Positions 6,483 to 12,188 of a stretch of 12,188 nucleotides of DNA are shown piece after piece. The stretch's first letter is position 1. Every line of letters begins with the position of its first letter. Both the position numbers and the translations under genes were made by a program. Origin of the DNA: an uncultured bacterium (GTDB taxonomy: Bacteria > Verrucomicrobiota > Lentisphaeria > Oligosphaerales > Oligosphaeraceae); assembly GCA_902783355.1 (NCBI GenBank), contig CACZQQ010000142.1, positions 1-12,188 of the forward strand, in the 5' to 3' direction. The notes beneath the pieces were generated by a model. It saw nothing but the letters and a program-made list of their open reading frames with translations, was not told the DNA's origin and ran no database searches.

Positions 6483-7295
6483 CTATCTGCGGCCGCCGAA
6501 GCCGCCACGGCCAGGGCCACCGCCGAAACCGCCGCCGAAGCCGCCTCCGAAGCCGCCGGGGCCGCCCATGCCGCCCGTGGTGGACATGATCTGGCGGACA
6601 TTGGCGGCGAAGGCGGCGGGATCGCTGGCGCCGCTGGCGCTGTCCAGCTGCTCCAGAAGCGCCTCCTGGACCTGGCCGCGCAGTTCGAAGATGCCGCGTC
6701 CTATGTCGCGCATCTCCTCCATGTTGCCCTCGCCGCGCATGACGGCGTCGGCCTGGGCGAGCAGGTCGCGGTATTCGGCGAAGGCGTCCTGCTGCGCGGT
6801 CGTCATGCGGGAGGTGTCGACGCTGTCGAAGAATTCGTCGCGGCGCGTGGCGGCCTCCTGCGCGCGCTGGCGCATTTCGGCCATGCGCTGCTGGATGCGC
6901 TCGTAGCGTTCGGGGTCGGTGGTCTTGAGTTCCTCAAGATCCGGCGGACCGCCACGACGGCCGCCCCAGCCGCCTTCGCGGCCGCGCTCCTGGCGGCGGT
7001 TGTCGGCCAGGGCGCTTTCCAGCTGGCTCTTCAGGTTGGCCTGCTGCGCCTCCAGGCGCTCGATGTAGGCGTTCAGCTGCGCGATGTCCTCGCTGTCGTT
7101 GCCGGAAGGCGCCGGGCGCGCGATCTCCTGGACGGGAGCCGCGACGACGACCTCCTGCGCGTTCTCCGAGAGCTCCTTCAGCTGCTGGCTGAGGCTCTCG
7201 CGGTCGCGATGGAAATAGACGGCGGCCGCGAAGGAGGAGAGGCCGAAGACAAGGGCAAGGACGAGGATGCTGTTCTGGAGTTTTTCTCTTTCCAT
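6483..7295 (-). CDS. Membrane-anchored coiled-coil protein with Gly-rich tail, unknown function
   Basis: I do not recognise this 270-aa protein. A short basic/acidic start (MEREKLQNS) precedes one hydrophobic helix (about 10-28, ILVLALVFGLSSFAAAVYF), read as a membrane anchor or uncleaved signal. Heptad-like charged helices follow (about 31-48 and 70-103), then an Arg/Gly segment with GGWGGRRGG (108-116). A long Glu/Arg/Gln-rich helical part runs from about 119 to 235. The tail from 241 to 270 is almost pure Gly with Phe, including three GFGGG-type repeats. An AGGAAG ribosome binding site ends 7 nt before the ATG. It lies 88 nt downstream of the ThuA-like gene on the same strand, so the two may share a transcript. 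The TTAQQ/AEYRDLL segment (165-179) loosely recalls Spy/CpxP-type helical proteins, but that is weak. Confidence 0.8.
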   Translation of the reverse strand: MEREKLQNSILVLALVFGLSSFAAAVYFHRDRESLSQQLKELSENAQEVVVAAPVQEIARPAPSGNDSEDIAQLNAYIERLEAQQANLKSQLESALADNRRQERGREGGWGGRRGGPPDLEELKTTDPERYERIQQRMAEMRQRAQEAATRRDEFFDSVDTSRMTTAQQDAFAEYRDLLAQADAVMRGEGNMEEMRDIGRGIFELRGQVQEALLEQLDSASGASDPAAFAANVRQIMSTTGGMGGPGGFGGGFGGGFGGGPGRGGFGGRR

Positions 7296-7383
7296 GGTGT
7301 TGCTTCCTGAAAGGTTGACTGCGTGGAAATCGCGTGTCCGTAGAACGGGCGCCTCGCCCCTTTTATTGCCCTACCCCATTGCA

Positions 7384-8172
7384 TTACACCTTTTTGTGGA
7401 GGGCGCTGGTGTCGATGGCGGCCATGGGGTTCTCGGAGGTCACGGTCTCGTGGGGCACGCGGATGTTCTCGTTCCAGGGTTCGCGGTAGCATTCGGGGGC
7501 GGCCCAGCGGATGGCGTTGCCGAGGATCTTCTGGACGTTGGCGTCATGGTAGATGGGGAAGGTCTCGTGGCCGGGGGCGAAGTAGAAGATGCGGCCGTTG
7601 CCGCGCAGGAAGGTGACGCCGCTGCGGAAGACGTTGCCGCCCTCGTACCAGGAGATGTAGATGAGCTTGCCGTCGTCCGGAATGTCGAAGCTTTCGCCGT
7701 ACATTTCGGTATGGGGCAGGGTGAAGGTCTCGGGCACGCCCTCGGTGATGGGATGGCGGCGGACAATCTGCCAGAGGCGCTCCTTCTCGCCCACCTCGCG
7801 CCAGTGCAGCGAGCAGGTGGTCCCCATCATGCGCTTGAAGATCTTGGAGTAGTGGCCGGAGTGCAGGACGATGAGGCCCATGCCGTTCAGGACGCGCGCC
7901 TGCAGCTTGTCCACGAGGGCGTTGTCGACGCGGGCGTGGGCGACATGGCCCCACCACATGAGCACGTCGGTGTCGTCGATGAGGGCGTCGGGCAGCCCCT
8001 GCTCGGGCATGTCCAGCGAGACCGCGCGGATCTCCAGGTCGTCGGCCGCCAGCGCCTCCTTGAGGTAGTTGTGGATGCCTTTGGGATAGATGGTGCGGAT
8101 GTGGTCGCCGACGGGGCCTTCCTCGCGCTCGTGGACGTTCTCGTTCCAGATGGTGACTTTGATCTTCGACAT
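7384..8172 (-). CDS. ThuA-domain protein (trehalose-utilisation-like)
   Basis: A 262-aa cytoplasmic protein of the ThuA family (class I glutamine-amidotransferase-like fold), known from trehalose and other sugar utilisation loci; the exact reaction of most members is unsettled. Family features seen are VTIWNE near the N-terminus (6-11), DVLMWWGH (69-76), a GLIVLHSGHYSK strand-loop (99-110), HPITEG (140-145), LPHTEMYGE (152-160) and YFAPGHE (197-203). The His-rich loops presumably line the active site. The start at 8172 is chosen over an in-frame ATG at 8274 because AGGAG lies 8 nt upstream and the family begins at this point; the extra 34 residues would be low-complexity and cross the divergent promoter region. 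It is divergent from the uronate cluster starting at 8347 and precedes the Gly-rich membrane protein gene. A role in sugar catabolism is inferred from family and context. Confidence 0.9.
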   Translation of the reverse strand: MSKIKVTIWNENVHEREEGPVGDHIRTIYPKGIHNYLKEALAADDLEIRAVSLDMPEQGLPDALIDDTDVLMWWGHVAHARVDNALVDKLQARVLNGMGLIVLHSGHYSKIFKRMMGTTCSLHWREVGEKERLWQIVRRHPITEGVPETFTLPHTEMYGESFDIPDDGKLIYISWYEGGNVFRSGVTFLRGNGRIFYFAPGHETFPIYHDANVQKILGNAIRWAAPECYREPWNENIRVPHETVTSENPMAAIDTSALHKKV

Positions 8173-8346
8173 GGCTGCTTCTCCTGTTGGGGGTGGGTGG
8201 CTTGCAAAGAAAATCGGCTTAATATAGCGCGTCTCGGCGGCCTCCCGCGCGGCGAAAAAGGCGCGGCGTCGCAAAAACTCTCCAAAGAGGGATATATTTA
8301 GGCGGACTTTTCAAGAACCACCCCAAAATCAGCAAGCGAGGTCAAG
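8173..8346. promoter_or_regulatory. Divergent promoter region between the ThuA-like gene and the uronate cluster
   Basis: Both directions have a TATATT that could serve as a -10: 8221-8226 on the minus strand and 8293-8298 on the plus strand. Neither has a good -35 at 16-18 nt, so activator-dependent promoters are possible. Between them, GCGCGGCG occurs twice as a direct repeat (8247-8254 and 8261-8268), a candidate operator. No known binding motif was recognised. Confidence 0.35.
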
Positions 8347-9189
8347 ATGAAGGTAGATTTGACAGGCAAGGTAGCTGTCGTCACGGGCGGCGGCGGCATT
8401 CTGTGCAGCGTGATGTCCAAGTCGCTGGCGGCGGCCGGCGCGAAGGTGGCCGTCATCGACTTGCGGAAGGAGGCGGCCCAGAAGGTGGCCGACGAGATCG
8501 CGGCGCAGGGCGGCGCCGCGCTGGCGGTAGGCGCCAACGTGCTGGAGGCGGCCAGCCTGAAGGCCGCCCAGGAGGAGATCACGGCGGCCCTCGGCCCCTG
8601 CGACATCCTCGTGAACGGCGCCGGCGGCAACAACCCGCGCGGCACCACCAGCCGCGAATATCTCCTGCCCGAGGACCTCAAGGGGAAGATCGAAGGCGTG
8701 ACCACCTTCTTCGACCTCGACCCCGCCGGCGTCGGCTTCGTCTTCAACCTGAACTTCCTCGGCACCCTCCTGACCTGCCAGGCCTTCTGCCGCCAGATGG
8801 CGGAGCGCGGCGCGGGCACCGTCGTCAACATCTCCAGCATGAACGCCTTCCGCCCGCTGACCAAGATTCCGGCCTACAGCGGCGCCAAGGCGGCCATCAG
8901 CAACTTCACCCAATGGCTCGCCGTCCACTTCTCGAAGGTCGGCATCCGCGTCAACGCCATCGCCCCCGGCTTCTTCCTGACAGACCAGAACCGCACCCTG
9001 CTGACCAATCCGGACGGCAGCCTGACCGCGCGCGGCAAGACCATCCTCTCCCACACGCCCGCCGGCCGCTTCGGCGTCCCGGAGGACCTGACCGGCGCCC
9101 TGCTCTTCCTCTGCGACGCGTCCGCCAGCTTCATCAACGGCGTCGTCCTGCCCATCGACGGCGCCTTCGCCGCCTTCAGCGGCGTGTAA
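8347..9189 (+). CDS. SDR-family fructuronate reductase / D-mannonate oxidoreductase
   Basis: A 280-aa short-chain dehydrogenase. The nucleotide-binding loop is TGGGGILC (13-20), NGAGGNNPRGTT lies near 97-108, and the catalytic tetrad region has Ser163/Ser164, Tyr177 and Lys181 in YSGAK. The TGGGG variant and the NGAGGNNP segment are typical of the SDR D-mannonate oxidoreductases, such as the B. subtilis YjmF/UxuB type, rather than generic SDRs. The predicted reaction is NAD(P)H-dependent reduction of D-fructuronate to D-mannonate. This fits the next gene, uxaC, which makes fructuronate. GAGG 5 nt before the ATG is the ribosome binding site. A 40-nt gap leads to uxaC, so they likely form one operon. 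A related 3-keto-acid or sugar-alcohol substrate cannot be excluded from sequence alone. Confidence 0.88.
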   Translation: MKVDLTGKVAVVTGGGGILCSVMSKSLAAAGAKVAVIDLRKEAAQKVADEIAAQGGAALAVGANVLEAASLKAAQEEITAALGPCDILVNGAGGNNPRGTTSREYLLPEDLKGKIEGVTTFFDLDPAGVGFVFNLNFLGTLLTCQAFCRQMAERGAGTVVNISSMNAFRPLTKIPAYSGAKAAISNFTQWLAVHFSKVGIRVNAIAPGFFLTDQNRTLLTNPDGSLTARGKTILSHTPAGRFGVPEDLTGALLFLCDASASFINGVVLPIDGAFAAFSGV

Positions 9190-9229
9190 CCTGTTTATTT
9201 TCAAGTAGATACAAAGGAGTCTACATCCC

Positions 9230-10603
9230 ATGTCGTCATTTCTGGGTTCCGACTACCTGATCGGCAACGCCACGGGCAGGCGCCTCTTCGCCGCCATCCG
9301 CGGCCTGCCGGTCATCGACCCCCACAACCACGCCGACGTGCGCGAAGTCGCCGCCAACGGCCACTACCGCGACGCGTGGCAGCTCTTCGCCGCCACCGAC
9401 CACTACGTATGGGAGATGCTTCGGCAGCGCGAGGTCCCCGAAGCCCTCATCACGGGCAAGGCCGCCCCGAAGGAGAAGTTCCTGGCCATGGCGAAGGTCT
9501 TCCCCGACCTGGCGGGCAACCCCGTCTACGAGTGGGTCCATCTGGACTTGCAGCGCTACTTCTGCATCGACGAGCTGCTCTCCCCCGCCAGCGGCGAGCG
9601 CATCTGGAACGCCGTCAACGCCAAGCTGGCGACGGACGCCTTCCGGCCGCAGCAGCTGCTGACGGGCCCGCTGAACGTGGAGGCCATGAGCTCCACCGAC
9701 GACCCCTGCGACCTGCTGAAGGAGCACGCGCAGATCAACGCGCAGGTGGGCCGCGAACTCATCCATCCCACGTGGCGCCCCGACAAGGCCATGCGCATCT
9801 ACGCCGCCGACTGGAAGGACTACCTCCGCAGGCTGGGCGCGCGCTTCGGCAAGGAGATCACCTCCGTGGCCGCCCTGCTGGAGGCCCTCCGCAAGAGCCA
9901 CGACTACTTCGCGGCGCACGGCTGCCACGCCAGCGACCACGGGGTGGAGACGCCGCTGGCCGCCGACGGCGACCTGAAGCTGGCGGAGCGCCTCTTCGCG
10001 AAGGCGATGGCCGGCAAGGCGCTTTCGCAGGCCGAGACCGACGCCTTCATGGGCGTCATCCTGCGAGAGTGCGCCGAGATGAACGCCGAGACCGGATGGG
10101 TCACGCAGATCCACGCGGGGGCCGTCCGCGACGTCCGCAAGGTCCTCTGGGAGGCGCTGGGGCCGGACGTGGGCGGCGACGTGAGCACCCTCCACCAGGA
10201 CTTCTTCACGCCCCTCAACTCCTTCCTCAACCACTTCGACAGCCGCCTGAAGACGGTGCTCTACACGCTGGAGCCGGCGCAGTACGCCACATTGGCGACG
10301 CTCTCGCGCGCCTACGGCTCGACGGTGCGGCTGGGCTCCGCGTGGTGGCTGTGCGACCATCCGGTGGGCATGAAGCGCCAGCTGGAGTGGTACGGCTCCG
10401 TGGCGCTGTGGCACAACTTCGCCGGCATGGTCTCCGATTCGCGGAAGATCCTGAGCTACGGCTCGCGCTTCGAGATGTTCCGCCGCGTGCTAGCGGACGT
10501 CCTGGGCGAGGCGGTCGAGATGGGCCGCATGCCCGAGGAGGCCGCGCTCCCGCTGGCCGTCAAGATGGCCTACACGGAACCCAAGGCCTTCTGGGGAATA
10601 TAA
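9230..10603 (+). CDS. uxaC: Uronate isomerase (glucuronate/galacturonate isomerase)
   Basis: UxaC interconverts D-glucuronate and D-fructuronate (or D-galacturonate and D-tagaturonate), the first step of hexuronate breakdown in the cytoplasm. The 457-aa length is close to the usual 470. Amidohydrolase-superfamily signatures are present: VIDPHNHADV (28-37) with metal-ligand histidines His32 and His34, the family-typical SSTDDPCD (154-161), WVTQIHAGAVRD with His295, and the C-terminal SDSRKILSYGSRFEMFRRVL segment. AAGGAG lies 10 nt before the ATG. The gene sits between the fructuronate reductase and a ROK kinase with short gaps (40 and 27 nt), consistent with one operon. Confidence 0.95.
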   Translation: MSSFLGSDYLIGNATGRRLFAAIRGLPVIDPHNHADVREVAANGHYRDAWQLFAATDHYVWEMLRQREVPEALITGKAAPKEKFLAMAKVFPDLAGNPVYEWVHLDLQRYFCIDELLSPASGERIWNAVNAKLATDAFRPQQLLTGPLNVEAMSSTDDPCDLLKEHAQINAQVGRELIHPTWRPDKAMRIYAADWKDYLRRLGARFGKEITSVAALLEALRKSHDYFAAHGCHASDHGVETPLAADGDLKLAERLFAKAMAGKALSQAETDAFMGVILRECAEMNAETGWVTQIHAGAVRDVRKVLWEALGPDVGGDVSTLHQDFFTPLNSFLNHFDSRLKTVLYTLEPAQYATLATLSRAYGSTVRLGSAWWLCDHPVGMKRQLEWYGSVALWHNFAGMVSDSRKILSYGSRFEMFRRVLADVLGEAVEMGRMPEEAALPLAVKMAYTEPKAFWGI

Positions 10604-10630
10604 TTAATAAGGAATAGTAGGAACGACACC

Positions 10631-11632
10631 ATGAGCGACGAGAAGAAAATCAACGTCCTGGGCATCGACATCGGCGGCACGAAGATCGCGGTCTGCCTGG
10701 CCAACTCCGACGGCGAGATCCTCGGGAGCGGCCGCATCAGCAGCACCTCCACCTACGAGGAGATCCTCAAGGCGCTGGCGGAGAAGTGCCGCGCCCTCTG
10801 CGCCGAAAACGGCCTGGACCTCAAGGACGTCAGCTCCTGCGGCATCTGCGCGCCAGGCCCTCTCGACCTCGACAACGGCATGCTCCTGCGGACGCCCAAC
10901 GTCACATGGATCGACCGCCCCATGCCCATCCGCGACGACCTGGCCGCCCTGCTGGGAATCCCCACCGCGCTGGAGAACGACGCCAACGCCGGCGTGCTGG
11001 CCGAATGGTTCTACGGCAGCGGCAAGGGGAAGCGCAACATGATCTACCTGACCATGTCCACGGGCATCGGCGGCGGCATCGTCAGCGAGGGCAAGCTGGT
11101 GCACGGCTTCAACGGCAACGCGGGCGAGCTGGGGCACATGGTGCTGGACATCCACGGGCCGCTGTGCAACTGCGGGCTGCGCGGCTGCCTGGAGGCCTAC
11201 TGCGGCGGCCGCGCCGTCGCCAAGCGCGTCCAGGAGATCGTCCGCCACGAGCCGACCAGCGAGCTGCTGCGGCTGCCCGGCGTGGACGGCAAGGTGGAGA
11301 ACCTGACCTTCCAGAGCGTGCGCGACGGCGCCAAGGCGAAGATACCGCTGGCGATGGAGATGTGGGACGAGATCTGCCTGCGGCTGGCGCAGGGCATCGG
11401 CAACTGCATGTCCGCCTTCAACCCGGAGCTGGTCGTGCTCGGGACCGCCGCCTACTATGCGGGCGACTTCCTCATGAAGCCCGTGCTGGAATATCTGCCG
11501 CGCTTCACCTGGCCCGTCTTCTACAAGGACTGCGAGGTGCGCCTCTCCGCGCTGGGGCTGAAGGTCGGCGAGCTGGCGGGGGCCTCCGTGGCGCTCAACG
11601 TCCTCTACGAACGGGGCGAATGGCGCCCCTAA
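10631..11632 (+). CDS. ROK-family sugar kinase
   Basis: A 333-aa cytoplasmic sugar kinase. It has the ATP-binding DIGGTK (13-18), the catalytic Asp117 in ENDANAG (115-121), and STGIGGGI, which contributes to ATP binding. Glu166 and His169 lie in GELGHM. The ROK zinc motif CNCGLRGCLE (179-188) is complete, with Cys179, Cys181, Cys186 and His169 as expected zinc ligands. There is no N-terminal helix-turn-helix, so it is a kinase, not a ROK repressor. AGGAA lies 7 nt before the ATG, 27 nt after uxaC. The substrate is not determined: family members act on glucose, fructose, GlcNAc or ManNAc. Position in a uronate operon would suggest 2-keto-3-deoxygluconate, but that step is normally done by a PfkB kinase. 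The stop codon overlaps a terminator hairpin. Confidence 0.9.
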   Translation: MSDEKKINVLGIDIGGTKIAVCLANSDGEILGSGRISSTSTYEEILKALAEKCRALCAENGLDLKDVSSCGICAPGPLDLDNGMLLRTPNVTWIDRPMPIRDDLAALLGIPTALENDANAGVLAEWFYGSGKGKRNMIYLTMSTGIGGGIVSEGKLVHGFNGNAGELGHMVLDIHGPLCNCGLRGCLEAYCGGRAVAKRVQEIVRHEPTSELLRLPGVDGKVENLTFQSVRDGAKAKIPLAMEMWDEICLRLAQGIGNCMSAFNPELVVLGTAAYYAGDFLMKPVLEYLPRFTWPVFYKDCEVRLSALGLKVGELAGASVALNVLYERGEWRP

Positions 11633-11642
11633 AAGGGGTTTT
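11626..11642 (+). terminator. Compact terminator overlapping the ROK kinase stop codon
   Basis: CCCCT (11626-11630) pairs with AGGGG (11634-11638) around an AAA loop, followed by TTTT (11639-11642). The TAA stop is at 11630-11632, inside the hairpin. An upstream GGGGCG (11613-11618) can instead pair with CGCCCC (11624-11629), so two alternative hairpins compete. Confidence 0.45.
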
Positions 11643-11667
11643 GCCGCCATAAACGGCGGGCTATGTC

Positions 11668-11695
11668 TTGCAAGTCAAGATTTTTGCGTTAAATT
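11668..11695 (+). promoter_or_regulatory. Probable promoter of yajC
   Basis: TTGCAA (11668-11673) and TAAATT (11690-11695) are separated by 16 nt in the only AT-rich patch between the ROK gene and yajC. A TTGCGT/ACGCAA inverted repeat (11684-11701) overlaps the -10 region and could be an operator or a hairpin. Confidence 0.4.
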
Positions 11696-11768
11696 ACGCA
11701 ACTTACGCCATTCATCAACCCGTACCGGGCGTCCTGCGGGCGTCCGCATAACCCCATGAGGTGACACC

Positions 11769-12161
11769 TTGAACTCATTCCTCTCCTCCCTTGCCACGCT
11801 GGCCCAGGCGGCCGCCGAGACCGCCGCGCCCGCCGCCGCCGAGGGCGCCGCCGCCCCCGCGAGGCAGCCCTCCCCCTTCGGCTCCCTCTGGATCTTCATC
11901 CCCCTCATCGGCATCATGTACTTCCTCATGATCCGTCCGCAGCAGAAGCGCCAGAAGCAGCAGCGCGAGATGCTCAGCCAGCTCAAGGTGGGCGACAAGG
12001 TCATGACCACCGCCGGCGCCCTGGGCACCCTCACCAAGGTCACCGACAAGACCGTCCGCGTCGCCTTCGTGGACGGGCACCAGGTGGACTACGTCCGCGG
12101 CGCCATCGCCGAAATCCTCCCCGAGGGCAGCGACCTGCAGCAGGACGGCGACAAGAAATAA
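11769..12161 (+). CDS. yajC: Preprotein translocase accessory subunit YajC
   Basis: YajC associates with SecDF and the SecYEG translocon in the inner membrane. The 130-aa product has an Ala/Pro-rich N-terminal segment (about 12-35) and one membrane helix (about 38-55, SLWIFIPLIGIMYFLMI). The family-typical RPQQKRQKQQREML follows (56-69), then a small cytoplasmic domain with LKVGDKVMTTAGALGTLTKV (72-91). The start is TTG at 11769, preceded by GAGG with a 7-nt spacer. The nearby ATG at 11756 is followed at once by a TGA, and the next in-frame ATG lies inside the membrane helix. Usual family length is about 85-130 aa. secD commonly follows but lies beyond the window. Confidence 0.94.
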   Translation: MNSFLSSLATLAQAAAETAAPAAAEGAAAPARQPSPFGSLWIFIPLIGIMYFLMIRPQQKRQKQQREMLSQLKVGDKVMTTAGALGTLTKVTDKTVRVAFVDGHQVDYVRGAIAEILPEGSDLQQDGDKK

Positions 12162-12188
12162 CCCTTTCTCTCCTTGAACTCTCCAACA

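Noticed and set aside
6483..6570. Possible CRISPR or tandem DNA repeat in the GCCGCCGAA-rich stretch
   Set aside because: It is the coding sequence of a Gly/Phe-rich tail; repeats are short, imperfect and in frame, with no spacers.
8173..8274. Upstream in-frame start (8274) for the ThuA-like gene
   Set aside because: The extra 34 residues are Ala/Arg-rich, have no family counterpart and would cover the divergent promoter region. ATG 8172 has AGGAG at 8 nt.
7267..8301. Plus-strand open frame of 344 codons opposite the ThuA-like gene
   Set aside because: Val/Gly/Asp-rich mirror frame with no domain; the ThuA family motifs lie on the minus strand.
9236..10414. A 392-codon frame antisense to uxaC, and a similar long frame antisense to the ROK gene (10604-11650)
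   Set aside because: Both are mirror frames of well-identified genes and have compositions typical of GC-rich shadows.

Overview
The window looks like a chromosomal segment of a GC-rich, glycan-degrading bacterium. The best clue to lineage is the protein encoded at 1131-1922 (minus). It has a type IV pilin-like N-terminus ([19 protein letters not shown], then [12 protein letters not shown]) and a C-terminal H-x9-DG motif. That combination is heavily expanded in the Planctomycetes-Verrucomicrobia-Chlamydiae group, and this wording is closest to what I know from Lentisphaerota (Victivallis-like gut bacteria); Kiritimatiellota remain possible. The phylum call is an inference from sequence style, not a computed placement.

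Layout. (1) 1-1922, minus strand: an H-x9-DG pseudopilin gene with a good promoter, followed by a secreted glycoside-hydrolase-like gene that runs off the left edge. A terminator-like hairpin lies between them. (2) 1923-2357: a gene-poor, hairpin-rich spacer. (3) 2358-2449, minus: tRNA-Ser(GCU) with encoded CCA, its own promoter and a terminator. (4) 2611-6389, plus: recJ (single-strand exonuclease) followed 20 nt later by a cytoplasmic GH20 beta-N-acetylhexosaminidase. (5) 6390-6482: a convergent spacer with two GC hairpins. (6) 6483-8172, minus: a ThuA-domain protein and, downstream, an unrecognised membrane-anchored coiled-coil protein with a Gly-rich tail. (7) 8347-11632, plus: a three-gene cluster of SDR-type fructuronate reductase (D-mannonate oxidoreductase), uronate isomerase UxaC and a ROK sugar kinase, ending in a compact terminator that overlaps the last stop codon. 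(8) 11769-12161, plus: yajC, starting with TTG; the window ends just after it.

How the genes fit together. UxaC converts D-glucuronate to D-fructuronate, and the SDR would reduce fructuronate to D-mannonate; these are the first two steps of hexuronate catabolism. The ROK kinase may phosphorylate a downstream or co-released sugar. The GH20 enzyme releases terminal GlcNAc or GalNAc. Hexuronate and hexosamine use together suggests glycosaminoglycan-like or mucin-derived substrates, but no lyase or sulfatase is present to confirm this. recJ, tRNA-Ser and yajC are housekeeping genes.

Because the DNA is GC-rich, very long open frames run antisense to, or in other frames of, recJ, GH20, the SDR, uxaC and the ROK gene. 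They are Arg/Pro/His- or Val/Gly/Gln-rich and were rejected. I found no CRISPR array, transposase, integrase or phage gene. The least explained items are the pseudopilin-glycosidase pair, the Gly-rich membrane protein, and a perfect 16-bp palindrome between the recJ and tRNA-Ser promoters.
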